Part shown: positions 48,333 through 57,347 of the stretch, in pieces | How the letters are laid out: every line of letters begins with the position of its first letter | Position numbering within the stretch: position 1 is the stretch's first letter | Virus record (IMG/VR): IMGVR_UViG_3300005577_000040 | Coordinates: 1 to 57,347 of that record | DNA from: a virus | Strand: one strand, 5' to 3' | Length of the DNA: 57,347 bases | The notes under the pieces: generated by a model | Told to the model about the DNA's origin: nothing | The model's input: the letters and a program-made list of their open reading frames with translations, nothing else | Database searches by the model: none | Made by a program: the position numbers and the translations under genes

Positions 48333-49493
48333 ATGGGAACGCCATTTGAACAGGCAGGTTGGACAAAAGAAAGCCTTTTTCATTGCGTGGAAAGGGATGG
48401 TCATCAAAATTGTTATCCATTCACTATAGATGAATTAATTTGGCTTGAGGATGATGATCGCTCTATTTGTCCTAGTTTTACTAATGGTACAGATGAGGAT
48501 TACGTTTATCTCGAAGATTTAAAATATGTAGGAGAGAAATATGAAATGAGCAGACAAAAAATTACGGATAAATCTTCTTATAAACCAAACTCTATGCCAG
48601 ACACTAATAAGTTTAAGCATACTGCGGAAGTAAAGTTTTATACTGATGGGAGATTATATGGAAAAGAGTATCATTATTTATGTGATGACTCTGTCTTAAA
48701 TAAGTATTTAGATACTGGTGGCCCTTTTGACCATACTGCTATTGTTGGTGGAGAATCTAAGAAAATTTCAGTTAGAGATATAGGTCCAAATTATATTTCT
48801 GAAAAGGCAACTAGGACTCTTCCAGAGGTAGTATCTAACTCTAATGAGTTAAAAGTAGGTAGTAGAGTTAAGATAAGAAAGGGTACAAGATATTATGGAA
48901 ATGCTCCCAGAAATCCGGCAGAGATTGAAGGTACTGTTAGCGAAATAAGATCTTCCGGTTTCTGCTTCCATGTTATATGGGATAATGAAGAATCAGAAGA
49001 TTATGAATATTCAGATTTAGAATTAGTTGAAAATAAAGTAGAAAAAGATTTGAAAATATCTTCATCTAATGCTAAAGTGGAATCTAGTGCTTCACAATCT
49101 GTAAAGATGGTTTGGGATAAAGAGTACTTAATGAGAGTTGGTGGTTATTGGAAAATGCCTGATAATATGGGTGTTTCTGAAACAGATGTTAAACTTAAAC
49201 AAGAGGATGTTAATATGGGTGTACGTAGAACAGTAACAATTGAATTGATTGACGATGATAAGGGCTTGGATGTATCTGATGCTCTTGTTGCATCTTATGA
49301 AAATGTCTTGATTGAGACAGATACTGAAAGTGCAATTCGTGAGATTTTGATGACCAAGAATGTTGCCAAGAAATTGGAAGAACACAATGTTAAACGCATG
49401 GCCACAGTAGATTTAGATATTCTTAATCGTACAGGTAATGAAGTTAAGCTCCGTTCAGTACAGCTTAATCAACTTCGTTGGAATGTAAAATAA
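48333..49493 (+). CDS. Hypothetical multidomain protein
   Basis: 386 residues, AGGAGG upstream. Around 170-235 a Mind-bomb/SH3-like segment (KVGSRVKIRKGTRYYGN ... IWDNEESEDYEYSDLELVE) can be seen. The C-terminal 100 residues contain MGVRRTVTIELIDDDKGLDV. No enzyme motif recognised. Followed by a hairpin terminator. Confidence 0.65.
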   Translation: MGTPFEQAGWTKESLFHCVERDGHQNCYPFTIDELIWLEDDDRSICPSFTNGTDEDYVYLEDLKYVGEKYEMSRQKITDKSSYKPNSMPDTNKFKHTAEVKFYTDGRLYGKEYHYLCDDSVLNKYLDTGGPFDHTAIVGGESKKISVRDIGPNYISEKATRTLPEVVSNSNELKVGSRVKIRKGTRYYGNAPRNPAEIEGTVSEIRSSGFCFHVIWDNEESEDYEYSDLELVENKVEKDLKISSSNAKVESSASQSVKMVWDKEYLMRVGGYWKMPDNMGVSETDVKLKQEDVNMGVRRTVTIELIDDDKGLDVSDALVASYENVLIETDTESAIREILMTKNVAKKLEEHNVKRMATVDLDILNRTGNEVKLRSVQLNQLRWNVK

Positions 49494-49526
49494 GCTAAAC
49501 TAAAAGGTAGTGTCATAGTAAAACAT

Positions 49527-49550
49527 AAAGGCCAGTAAATGGCCTTTGTC
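49527..49550 (+). terminator. Terminator-like hairpin
   Basis: AAAGGCCA-GTAAA-TGGCCTTT, 8-bp perfect stem, with a short T-rich tail. Confidence 0.65.
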
Positions 49551-49583
49551 GTTTCTGTAACTTAGAAAAATAGGAGATATTGT

Positions 49584-49979
49584 ATGTATCAAGATTCTAA
49601 TAGCTATTATTTGAGTGAATATTATAAAGAGCAGGAAGAGTCAGAAAATAGATTTTTACTGAGTCTGCCTGAAGTTCGATCAGCTTGTGTAGATCTTGCA
49701 AAGAATATTATGAATGGCTACGCCGATAGTGACTCTTATCACTGGGCTTACGGTCCCTATTTTGATAGTGATACAGGAGAATATGATTCGGAACTATTAG
49801 CCGTATTAGAAGACTGGTATCAAGATGACTTAGACCCTCTAGATGAACCATTACTAAGAGTATATGCAGTAGACGCATTACAAGCTGCTGTAGACATCCT
49901 TTACAATATGAGTATTGATGACGTACTTGAAGATGGATATTCATTTAGTTCATTGTTAAATGATGTAATAACAAAATAA
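49584..49979 (+). CDS. Hypothetical acidic protein
   Basis: 131 residues, Asp/Glu/Ser/Tyr-rich, AGGAG upstream. Its last codons contain the ribosome site of the primase-helicase (AAGGA). No domain recognised. Confidence 0.6.
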   Translation: MYQDSNSYYLSEYYKEQEESENRFLLSLPEVRSACVDLAKNIMNGYADSDSYHWAYGPYFDSDTGEYDSELLAVLEDWYQDDLDPLDEPLLRVYAVDALQAAVDILYNMSIDDVLEDGYSFSSLLNDVITK

Positions 49980-49990
49980 GGAAAATCAAA

Positions 49991-51685
49991 ATTAGCTGTA
50001 TAGAAAAGATAAAGCATGAAGTAGATCATTGTACTTCTGCGAAAGGATTACAGGTCTTTTATGATGATGGTAGAGGTAAATACACTGGTTATTGTTTCTC
50101 TTGTGCAGCCAAAGGATTAGAGGCGTACGTAGAAAACCCTTATGACGAAGGGTATGAGCCAGAACCACCAAAGAAAAAGACTAAGGAAGAAATTGATGCA
50201 GAGATTCGGGAGATTAAAGAGCTAAAACACCCTGAATTTACTTATAGAGGGATTCCTAAAGAATACTTTAAAAAGGCAGGCGTAAGATTAGCTTATAGTG
50301 AGTTTGATGGATTAACTCCAAATTCTTTTAACTTTCCTTACTCATTAGGGGGAAATCTAAAAGGTTACAAAACAATTTTACTGAATAAAAAATTGCATTG
50401 GTCGGTAGGAGAAATTGTTGGTTGTGATCTTTTTAACTGGGAAGTTGCGAAGAAGAGAGGAACCAAGCGTTTATATGTGACGGAAGGGGAATGGGATTGT
50501 CTTTCCTTGGAGTACATGCTAGACCATACGTTTGGGCAGAATGGAAAGTATAGACATGCTGTTGTCTCTATTCCTCATGGAGCCGGTAGTGCAGCCCCTA
50601 CATTAGGGAGAATGCGTAAGGAAATAGAGGAACTGTTTGATGAAATTGTTTTAGTATTTGACAATGATGAAGCTGGGGTTAATGCTGTTAAAGAAGTTCA
50701 AAAAGTATTGCCAAATGTTCTAGAAGCTCCACATGTCACTGGTGTTAAGGACGCTAACGAGGCATTACAGTCTGGCGATTATAAAAGCTTTATTGAATTT
50801 GTTAAATGGAAAGCTCGTAAACCTCCAATACAAGGTGTGGTTACAGTTAGTCAGGCAATGGAAAGGGGAATTACCAAACCTGAGTCTGGTTTATCTCATC
50901 CTTGGGAAAAATTATCGACCGTAATGTATGGTCAAAGATTTGGGGAGGCTACTTGTGTTGCTGGATGTGTAGGCGGTGGTAAAACAGCCATAGCTCATGA
51001 ATCTAGTGCTCACAATGCAAATTTCCATAAATTGCCAAGCTTCGTCGCTTTGCTGGAAGAAGATAATATCAAAACCTGTTGGAACATTGCAGCTAAGATA
51101 GATTCTATTCCTTATAACAGACCGGAAGTCTTTGAGAAAAACAAAGAACAATACTATGAGACTATGAAGAGCTTGGAAGATAAGATCTTTATGTGGAATA
51201 GTCAAGGGAATTCTAGTTACAGATTTGATTTACCAGAAATACTGAATGCTATTCGATTTAATAATGCAGAGTATGGATGCAAATTTGCTTATATCGATAA
51301 CATGACCAGATTAGTGGATACGATGCCAACAGCAGAAGCTAATGAGTTTATCAACAGATACTCAAGTGAAATTGCAAATTTGGCTAGTGAATTAGATATG
51401 CATATTTATGTGCTATCACATTTGAATCCTCCTAAATTTGGTCGAAGTCATGAAGAGGGTGGAGAGGTATTGCCAGCTCAACTTACAGGAAGTAGGGGTA
51501 TCATGAGATCGTTCTCTAACATTATAGGATTTGAGAGAAATAAATTTGGAGAGACCAAACACAATTCTTTCTTGTCTCTTATAAAAAATAGAGATTATGG
51601 TAATGAGCAAAAAATTAAATCTCAGTACAACCCTGACACAGGAAGATTAAAGGAATATGAATGGGAAGGAGAAACTTTATGGTAG
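49991..51685 (+). CDS. T7-type primase-helicase, apparent ATT start
   Basis: Bifunctional replication enzyme, T7 gp4-like. The reading frame is open back to before 49991 but has no ATG, GTG or TTG before codon 135. Starting at ATT 49991, 8 nt after AAGGA, gives 564 residues and restores the N-terminal zinc domain, with HEVDHC near 11-16 and YCFSC near 39-43. TOPRIM motifs are VTEGEWD near 163-169 and FDNDEAG near 222. The helicase P-loop CVGGGKT lies near 326-332. The zinc domain shows one Cys fewer than usual in its first pair. The polymerase gene follows at 10 nt. Confidence 0.85.
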   Translation: MSCIEKIKHEVDHCTSAKGLQVFYDDGRGKYTGYCFSCAAKGLEAYVENPYDEGYEPEPPKKKTKEEIDAEIREIKELKHPEFTYRGIPKEYFKKAGVRLAYSEFDGLTPNSFNFPYSLGGNLKGYKTILLNKKLHWSVGEIVGCDLFNWEVAKKRGTKRLYVTEGEWDCLSLEYMLDHTFGQNGKYRHAVVSIPHGAGSAAPTLGRMRKEIEELFDEIVLVFDNDEAGVNAVKEVQKVLPNVLEAPHVTGVKDANEALQSGDYKSFIEFVKWKARKPPIQGVVTVSQAMERGITKPESGLSHPWEKLSTVMYGQRFGEATCVAGCVGGGKTAIAHESSAHNANFHKLPSFVALLEEDNIKTCWNIAAKIDSIPYNRPEVFEKNKEQYYETMKSLEDKIFMWNSQGNSSYRFDLPEILNAIRFNNAEYGCKFAYIDNMTRLVDTMPTAEANEFINRYSSEIANLASELDMHIYVLSHLNPPKFGRSHEEGGEVLPAQLTGSRGIMRSFSNIIGFERNKFGETKHNSFLSLIKNRDYGNEQKIKSQYNPDTGRLKEYEWEGETLW

Positions 51686-51694
51686 AGGAACACT

Positions 51695-53827
51695 TTGAAA
51701 AAGATAACAAACTGGGCTAATGCTTCTGTAGCAGACTTAGAATCGGATGGTTTACTGGATGAAGCCACCAAGATCCATGTTTTATCATTTAAACTATCTG
51801 ATAAGACAATTAAAAGTATTGAGGGAGATAATAAAGAGCGGCTGATTGCCTTCTTCAAATATCATATAGATAATAATATTCCAATTGTTATGCATAATGG
51901 TATTTGCTTCGATGTGCCTTTAGCAGAAGAAATCTTAGGAATTGATTTATCTAACCTAATGGTTATTGATACTTTAGCAGTGAGTTGGTATCTCAATATT
52001 GAACGTCAGAAACATGGTTTAGATTCGTTCTTAGAGGACTATGGAATTGCCAAACCTAAAATTGACGATTGGGAAAATCTTACTTACGAAGAGTATAAAT
52101 TTAGATGTGAAACAGACGTTGAGATTAACTACGAACTTTGGGAGGATTTAAAAGATCGTTTAATCGATATGTATGAAAGAGTGAAGCTTGCTGTTGATAT
52201 TGGTGATGTGGATGGTAAGCGAGTGGAGGGAGAAGTTTGTCATATCGATCAGTACAAACAGTCAAGTTCTGTTGAAGATTACATTGATAGGATTTTACAA
52301 TTTCTTTGCCACAAAATGGATATAAGTCGTCTGAAGGAAAAGACACGATTCAAGGCTGATGAGGAAGCAATTGATGCAGGTATTGCTGAGCTAGAAGGAT
52401 TTATTGATGCTGCTGCAAAAGAGCTTGAGAGTGTAATGCCTCAAGTGCCCAAATACACTAAGAAAAACAAGCCAAAAGACTGTTACAAGAAGAATGGTGA
52501 GTTGAGTGTATCAGGATCTAACTGGGAAGCAGCACTAGCTAAGATTGGTCAGAAGGATGATGATGGAAATGAACTTGTCATTGTGGTCAGTGACATTGAA
52601 TTAAAAGTTCTTAACAAGTATGAGCCCCCAAATATTAATGGTAGTCAACAAATTAAAGACTTCCTATTTTCTAAAGGCTGGGTGCCAGAAACATTTAAGT
52701 ACGACATTAAGGATAGCGATAAGACAGCTTGGGTTGAAAGTGGTTATAAAAAGCATCTTAAACCTGTGCCAAGGAAGATCCCACAAATTAACAGGGATGG
52801 TGACGATGGGAAGGAGCTGTGCCCTTCTGTATTGCGGCTAGCAGAGGTTGTGCCAGAGATTATGGCCTATGCCAAGTACAGTGTGATAAAGCATCGCTAT
52901 GGCGTGCTGAAGGGCTTTAAAAGGGATTTGTCAGAGGATGGATTTCTAGTAGCAAGAAATGGAGGATTTACCAATACGCTGAGGGAAAAGCATAGGGAAT
53001 TGGTTAATTTAGTATCAGTAAGTAAACCCTTCGGAAAATATATCCGTGGAAGTTTAATTTCTGAGAAAGGGAAGATTTTGTGTGGTAGTGATATGAGCAG
53101 TCTGGAAGACAGAATTAAACATAATTTCATGATACCTCATGACCCTGAGTATGTTGAGATTATGTCGGTCAAAGGTTATGACCCTCATTTGCAGCTAGCA
53201 GTACTTGCTGGATTACTTTCTCCCGCAGAGGAGGCTCGATACAAAGAGCTTAAGAAAAGGGATGATTTATCTCCAGAGGAGAAAGCAGAATTCACAAAGT
53301 TAGGGATTATTAGACAGACAGGTAAAGGTGGAAATTATGCTTGCCAGTATGGAAGTGGCGCAGAGACTTTATCAAGACAATCTAAGATTCCATTAGCGAC
53401 AGCTAAAAAGGTTGTAGAAGGTTACAAACAAATGAATTGGTCAATCGAAGCTATTGCTGATGATCAGTGTGTGATAACAGATGCTAGGGGACTTAAATGG
53501 TTAATTAATCCTATCAATGGTTTCTGTTACAACATTCGTAGTAACAAAGATAGATTCTCTACTCTATGTCAAGGAACAGGAAGTTTCATGTTTGATATGT
53601 GGGTGGACAGATTCTTAGAAAAAATGAAAGAGAAATGGTCTGTAAAAAGATTATCAGGACAGTTTCATGATGAATTAGTGGTTTCATTTAAAGACACAGA
53701 AGAAAACAAGCTCGCTGTAAAAGAGATGTTAAATGCTGCTGTTGAAGAAGTGAATACAACTTTCATGCTAAGAAAGAAACTTGGTTGTGATGTACAATTT
53801 GGTACACGATATTCAGAGATTCACTAA
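51695..53827 (+). CDS. DNA polymerase A family (T7-type)
   Basis: Replicative polymerase, 710 residues. The 3'-5' exonuclease part begins with VADLESDGLLD near 9-19 and MHNGICFDVPLAEEIL near 66-81. The polymerase part has CGSDMSSLEDRIKHNFM (motif A) near 467, TGKGGNYACQYGSGAETL (motif B region) near 543, and QFHDELVVSF (motif C) near 655. TTG start after GAGGA. No 5'-3' nuclease domain is attached; a separate FEN-like gene is at 55164. Confidence 0.92.
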   Translation: MKKITNWANASVADLESDGLLDEATKIHVLSFKLSDKTIKSIEGDNKERLIAFFKYHIDNNIPIVMHNGICFDVPLAEEILGIDLSNLMVIDTLAVSWYLNIERQKHGLDSFLEDYGIAKPKIDDWENLTYEEYKFRCETDVEINYELWEDLKDRLIDMYERVKLAVDIGDVDGKRVEGEVCHIDQYKQSSSVEDYIDRILQFLCHKMDISRLKEKTRFKADEEAIDAGIAELEGFIDAAAKELESVMPQVPKYTKKNKPKDCYKKNGELSVSGSNWEAALAKIGQKDDDGNELVIVVSDIELKVLNKYEPPNINGSQQIKDFLFSKGWVPETFKYDIKDSDKTAWVESGYKKHLKPVPRKIPQINRDGDDGKELCPSVLRLAEVVPEIMAYAKYSVIKHRYGVLKGFKRDLSEDGFLVARNGGFTNTLREKHRELVNLVSVSKPFGKYIRGSLISEKGKILCGSDMSSLEDRIKHNFMIPHDPEYVEIMSVKGYDPHLQLAVLAGLLSPAEEARYKELKKRDDLSPEEKAEFTKLGIIRQTGKGGNYACQYGSGAETLSRQSKIPLATAKKVVEGYKQMNWSIEAIADDQCVITDARGLKWLINPINGFCYNIRSNKDRFSTLCQGTGSFMFDMWVDRFLEKMKEKWSVKRLSGQFHDELVVSFKDTEENKLAVKEMLNAAVEEVNTTFMLRKKLGCDVQFGTRYSEIH

Positions 53828-53836
53828 GGAGTTAAT

Positions 53837-54040
53837 GTGAGTAATAGACGACATAAACATAATGTCAAAGAGAAATTTGTTGGTGATGTGCCTAAGGCTT
53901 CTATTGGTTTAGGTGATCACATGACAAGGGATGGTTTCTATCACCCAACTAAAGGGTGGCGGAAACTTCGCAAGGAAGTAAGCTGGAATTTTCTAAATAA
54001 ACTGTTAAGTAAATTAAATTTAAATAAAGAGACAAACTAA
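53837..54040 (+). CDS. Small basic protein
   Basis: 67 residues, Lys/Arg/His-rich (NRRHKHNVKEKFVG), GTG start after AGGAG. Its stop overlaps the SSB start. Unknown. Confidence 0.55.
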   Translation: MSNRRHKHNVKEKFVGDVPKASIGLGDHMTRDGFYHPTKGWRKLRKEVSWNFLNKLLSKLNLNKETN

Positions 54041-54948
54041 TGAGTTATATACCTAAATCACAAGGCAGTGCAAAACAAGCTGGATCATATTCTAACGTAG
54101 CTCCAAATGGAGTTGCTTATAAATTTCCAATTCCAGAGGCAGGGAACCAATCAGCTCGTATTAGCTTGATTGTGGACGTTGGTACACAAAAGCGCGAAGA
54201 CTTTGTTGATGAAGCGACTAAAGTTGTCACCCCACAAAAACCATGTCAACAAGTAGTTATATTTGCTGACTTAGTAGATCAAGTGGTTGACTACGGTGGT
54301 GATATTGGAGAAAAACAATATCGTTTAATGCTAAATAAAAATTTCCGTGGAGATATTCAGGGAGTAAACTTCACTGCTGTTCCACCACGAGATGCTGAGG
54401 GTAAATTAATTGAAGGTAAGGTGTGGACATTCCATCCACAAAACTTGCTTACTAAGATTGCCAAGGCAACAGGTAATGATCATATTCTAGGTACTGATGC
54501 CAATAACAATATGAATATTGCAGAATTACTTGGTGCAGCATTCTACGCTGATGTTGAAGTGACAAGTACCAAAGATAAGAATGGTAAAAAAGACGATAAA
54601 GGAAATGTTATTGTTTACAATAATGTTAACTTTAAAGGTGCTAGTAAATTGCCAATGGTTAAAGGTAAACCAGTAGAAGTTGAAGAACTCACTACTAAGC
54701 CACTTATTATAAACCATAACAACGTTACTAAAGAAACCTTAGTGTTCTTGCGTGGCAAAGTAATTGCAATGATGAAAGCTGCTCCTGAATATGAAGGAAG
54801 TGTTTTACAGAAGCTTTTAGAATCTCCAGAAGCATCTAAGCCTGTAGAAGAAGATGAGCCACAAGCTCCAGTAGCTAAACCTGCTAAAGCTGCAAAGGCA
54901 AAAGCTGCTCCAGCAGAAGACCAAGGGGATGACGATAGTCCATTCTAA
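54040..54948 (+). CDS. Single-stranded DNA-binding protein
   Basis: 302 residues. An N-terminal OB-like domain (KFPIPEAGNQSARISLIVDV) is followed by a long linker, and the C-terminus is Ala/Lys-rich ending in QGDDDSPF, the acidic tip used by SSBs to recruit partners. Position between polymerase and exonuclease supports the call. Confidence 0.75.
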   Translation: MSYIPKSQGSAKQAGSYSNVAPNGVAYKFPIPEAGNQSARISLIVDVGTQKREDFVDEATKVVTPQKPCQQVVIFADLVDQVVDYGGDIGEKQYRLMLNKNFRGDIQGVNFTAVPPRDAEGKLIEGKVWTFHPQNLLTKIAKATGNDHILGTDANNNMNIAELLGAAFYADVEVTSTKDKNGKKDDKGNVIVYNNVNFKGASKLPMVKGKPVEVEELTTKPLIINHNNVTKETLVFLRGKVIAMMKAAPEYEGSVLQKLLESPEASKPVEEDEPQAPVAKPAKAAKAKAAPAEDQGDDDSPF

Positions 54949-54961
54949 TTAGGAAATAAGT

Positions 54962-55171
54962 ATGAGTAAGTTAGTGGCAGTATTTTCGCTCGCTATCTTA
55001 CTTATTCTTTACTACCCAAGTTTAGTAATTATAACACTTATTGATGCAGTGTTTGAGTACAATCCATTATTAACAAGCAGTTTTATCTTATTGCTTGTTA
55101 ATTTTTGGAATGACAATAGTGTTTATGTTGGATCATATTGGGAATATATAAAGGATAAGTGGAATGAGTAA
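54962..55171 (+). CDS. Small membrane protein
   Basis: 69 residues with hydrophobic segments at about 4-26 and 38-48. Overlaps the exonuclease start. Unknown. Confidence 0.55.
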   Translation: MSKLVAVFSLAILLILYYPSLVIITLIDAVFEYNPLLTSSFILLLVNFWNDNSVYVGSYWEYIKDKWNE

Positions 55172-56162
55172 GGGATTGATAGCAGTGGTTGATGCTGATT
55201 ATATCAAGCATACGGCTGCATCTGCGGGAGAAAGAAGGGCAGTACAAGTAACTCATAGAGCTACTGGAGTGATTAGAGAGTTTGCAAGTAGAACAGAATT
55301 CTATGGTCACTGGGCCAAGAAGTCTGGAGGTTGGTTAGCTGAAGAAAATAAGAACAGAACTTCTCCTTATTTGGTAGAAGAGTTCGATTATGAAGATGTT
55401 CAGTATCCAGAACCTTTAGAAAATGTTTTGCACACAGCGAAATTAATGTGGGAAGGTTGTGGAAATTCTATTGGTGCAACTAAGTCTTATGGATTCTTGG
55501 GTGAAGGTGAAAGTTTTCGTGTAGCCCGTTCTACTGTAGAACACTATAAGGGTAAACGAAGCGATTTAATAAAACCAATTCATTTACAAGATGTACATGA
55601 CTATCTTGAGAAAAGATTTAAATGTGAAATCGTTCGAGACATTGAAGCAGATGATCGAGTTGTACAAGAGTGCTATCAGCAAGACAATAAAATTATTGTT
55701 GGGGTAGATAAAGATTACTATGCTCAGCCTATCAAGTTCATGAATATGAACAGAATTGATGAAGGCATTCAAAATGGTGATCAGTTTGGAAAACTTTGGT
55801 TGACTGAAAAAGGTGATGTACGTGGTATTGGGAGAATGTTTCTCTACTTCCAAGTAGCATTTGGAGACGATTCTGATTGCTATCATGCTAATTCTGGTAC
55901 AGAAACTAAGTGGGGTGAGAAGTCTGCATATAAAGCTTTGGTAGATTCAGTAGATGACAAATCAGCTTTAGAAAATTTAATTGGTGTTTATAAGAAACTT
56001 TATCCAGAGCCTACTATTATTGAGGGATGGAGAAGAGATAAATTAAATATCGATTGGTTGTACATGATAAGAGAAAATTTTGATCTAGCTCGTATGCTAA
56101 GATTTGAAAATGACAAAGTGGATATCAAAGATATCTTTGATAAATTGAAAATAGAATATTAG
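55164..56162 (+). CDS. FEN-like 5'-3' exonuclease
   Basis: 332 residues. Metal-binding carboxylates appear in order: VDADYIK near 9-15, YKGKRSDL near 131, EADDRVV near 162, VDKDYY near 179 and GDDSDCY near 236. This is the pattern of T5/T7-type flap exonucleases that remove primers. It complements the polymerase, which lacks this domain. Confidence 0.85.
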   Translation: MSKGLIAVVDADYIKHTAASAGERRAVQVTHRATGVIREFASRTEFYGHWAKKSGGWLAEENKNRTSPYLVEEFDYEDVQYPEPLENVLHTAKLMWEGCGNSIGATKSYGFLGEGESFRVARSTVEHYKGKRSDLIKPIHLQDVHDYLEKRFKCEIVRDIEADDRVVQECYQQDNKIIVGVDKDYYAQPIKFMNMNRIDEGIQNGDQFGKLWLTEKGDVRGIGRMFLYFQVAFGDDSDCYHANSGTETKWGEKSAYKALVDSVDDKSALENLIGVYKKLYPEPTIIEGWRRDKLNIDWLYMIRENFDLARMLRFENDKVDIKDIFDKLKIEY

Positions 56163-56171
56163 GAATAATGA

Positions 56172-56378
56172 ATGACTAAATTAGAAGAAATTCAAAAGCA
56201 ACACAACGAAGCTTTGTTTTTGCAGAAACATCATGAAGAGCTTTCTAAAAGCTTCCTTCGTAATACAGTTGTTTTGGAGGGGATGTATCAGCAAGAACAA
56301 CAACGTTTAGCGGCTGAGCAAGAAGCTGCACAGGCAGAAGAAACAGTTATTACTTCCTCTTCTGAGGACTATAAATAG
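56172..56378 (+). CDS. Small coiled-coil protein
   Basis: 68 residues, helical, Gln/Glu/Ala-rich (YQQEQQRLAAEQEAAQAEE). Unknown. Confidence 0.6.
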   Translation: MTKLEEIQKQHNEALFLQKHHEELSKSFLRNTVVLEGMYQQEQQRLAAEQEAAQAEETVITSSSEDYK

Positions 56379-56387
56379 GATTTATTT

Positions 56388-56915
56388 ATGGATAAGTGGG
56401 AGCCTTGGAAATGGTATCCACAAGTCTGGAAGAATAAAACAGCTTTTTTCACTTATCTCAGAGGATCTTTGAGAAAGGCTGTTTGGAATCAGAGCCCCAT
56501 TAAGATTATATTTAAAAATGGGGCATGTTCCAAACCTCCAGAAGGGTATACAGGGAGAGCCAAGTCAGGCGCTTATTGTGCATTGAGTGGTGAATGGGAA
56601 GGTAAAAGTAAGTTAGAGGTAGATCATATCTCTGGCAATGTGTCAATTAATGATGAATCAGAAATACTAGAGTTTTTGAAGCACTTAATTCCTCCCCCAA
56701 ACAGTTTGCAATTAGTTACACCAGAAGCACACAAAGCAAAAAGTTATGCAGAAAGACAGGGACTAAGTTTTGATGAAGCAACTGTGCAGAAGAAAGCTAT
56801 TGCAATCTTAAAAGAGCAAAGTGGAAAGCCTTGGTTAATTGAGCGGGGAATTGTTCCAGCTAGTTCTGCTCCGAAACGAAGAGAACAGATAGTTAATTAC
56901 CTTAAGGAGAATTAA
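56388..56915 (+). CDS. HNH-type nuclease-like protein
   Basis: 175 residues. YCALSGEWEGKSKLEVDHISG near 66-86 and LQLVTPEAHKAKSYAE near 107-122 give an HNH layout (Cys, DH, then H-K). Such genes often sit in phage replication or recombination blocks. Could be a structure-specific or homing nuclease. Confidence 0.65.
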   Translation: MDKWEPWKWYPQVWKNKTAFFTYLRGSLRKAVWNQSPIKIIFKNGACSKPPEGYTGRAKSGAYCALSGEWEGKSKLEVDHISGNVSINDESEILEFLKHLIPPPNSLQLVTPEAHKAKSYAERQGLSFDEATVQKKAIAILKEQSGKPWLIERGIVPASSAPKRREQIVNYLKEN

Positions 56916-57262
56916 TGAAATACAAATACAGTAAGTTAGCTAGGAAAATATGTACGGGGTTATCTTGGGAGTGCTTAATAGACTATCAAGCTAAGTTTAA
57001 TTTTTGCACAGGCAAAACTGCTGGGGCTATTTTAGGTTTGATCTCAGAAGCGATGCTAAACCCAGAAACATATTTTGATATAAGATCAAAATTGAAAGTT
57101 ACAGAACAGCAGTTTAATGCCATAGGTGGAATTCAGGATCATTTGAAAACAATAATCTCAAAATTACAGTTTGATTTTATTTTCATAGAGGGTTATACAA
57201 TAGTATATAAACCTTATGGATATGTAACTAGAGATTGGATGATAGTAGATGAAACAAATTAA
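56915..57262 (+). CDS. Hypothetical protein
   Basis: 115 residues, AAGGAG upstream, overlapping the previous stop. Alpha/beta, Lys-rich start. No family recognised. Confidence 0.55.
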   Translation: MKYKYSKLARKICTGLSWECLIDYQAKFNFCTGKTAGAILGLISEAMLNPETYFDIRSKLKVTEQQFNAIGGIQDHLKTIISKLQFDFIFIEGYTIVYKPYGYVTRDWMIVDETN

Positions 57263-57347
57263 ACCCTTTGAAACATGGATAATCCGGCATAAAGAAACAA
57301 GACAAATTTGGTCTGCACCTTCAGGTAAAACAAGTTGGAAAGCTACA
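57249..57347 (+). CDS. Partial gene running off the window
   Basis: ATG overlaps the end of the preceding gene. 33 codons are visible (begins MKQIKPFETWIIRHKET) and remain open at the window edge. Unknown. Confidence 0.5.
   Translation, partial: MKQIKPFETWIIRHKETRQIWSAPSGKTSWKAT

Noticed and set aside
52125-52346. Minus-strand ORFs inside the polymerase and other plus-strand genes
   Set aside because: They are shadows of well-supported coding frames and have no ribosome sites.

Overview
The window looks like part of the genome of a large, AT-rich tailed phage (Caudoviricetes) of a Gram-negative host. The reasons are a lambda-type head module, a T7-type replication module, 23 tRNA genes that all encode CCA, dense overlapping small genes, and several lipoprotein and signal-peptide genes. 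No host gene is recognisable. The host is probably a low-GC gammaproteobacterium, but this is inferred from composition only.

Layout. (1) 54-6754, minus strand: major capsid protein, decoration protein, S49 protease with scaffold tail, portal, large terminase, putative small terminase. (2) 6771-9000, minus strand: 22 tRNA genes with one embedded zinc-ribbon gene and a clear sigma70-type promoter. (3) 9007-11756, minus strand: a TROVE/Ro60 gene preceded by four tandem Y-RNA-like elements, one holding a circularly permuted tRNA-like fold, then small genes. (4) 11774-12176, minus strand: a roughly 400-nt structured RNA behind a strong promoter, facing a divergent plus-strand promoter. (5) 12313-24279, plus strand: PhoH, MazG-like, dCMP deaminase, RNA ligase, polynucleotide kinase-phosphatase, metallophosphoesterase, SLOG protein, deoxyribosyltransferase-like protein and many small genes. 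(6) 24342-31503: an island with a RepL-like initiator on the minus strand, an 880-nt AT-rich gene-free stretch with iteron-like repeats, then small unknown genes that mostly use AGGTG-type ribosome sites, and a tRNA-Arg. (7) 31647-33543: small membrane or secreted proteins. (8) 33557-33946: a second copy of the 400-nt RNA, followed by an HNH endonuclease. (9) 34520-57347, plus strand: DNA ligase, DUF932, macro domain, RlaP-like nucleotidyltransferase, PRPP synthetase, NAMPT, SPFH protein, Thg1, GHKL ATPase, primase-helicase, DNA polymerase A, SSB, FEN-like exonuclease, HNH protein.

How the genes fit together. RNA maintenance is the unusual theme. RNA ligase, Pnkp, a RlaP-like nucleotidyltransferase, Thg1, a macro-domain protein, Ro60 with its own Y RNAs, and a near-complete tRNA set suggest a phage that repairs or replaces tRNAs damaged by host defences. 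The phage tRNA-His carries A73, the eukaryote-like discriminator, which fits the presence of Thg1. PRPP synthetase plus NAMPT would make NMN from nicotinamide and so restore NAD+.

The strongest candidate for something undescribed is the RNA family present twice (12 kb and 33.7 kb). Its helices align in order with compensatory base changes, and each copy has its 3' domain flanked by its own direct repeat. The tandem Y-RNA array is the second. Two genes (dCMP deaminase and primase-helicase) appear to start with ATT.
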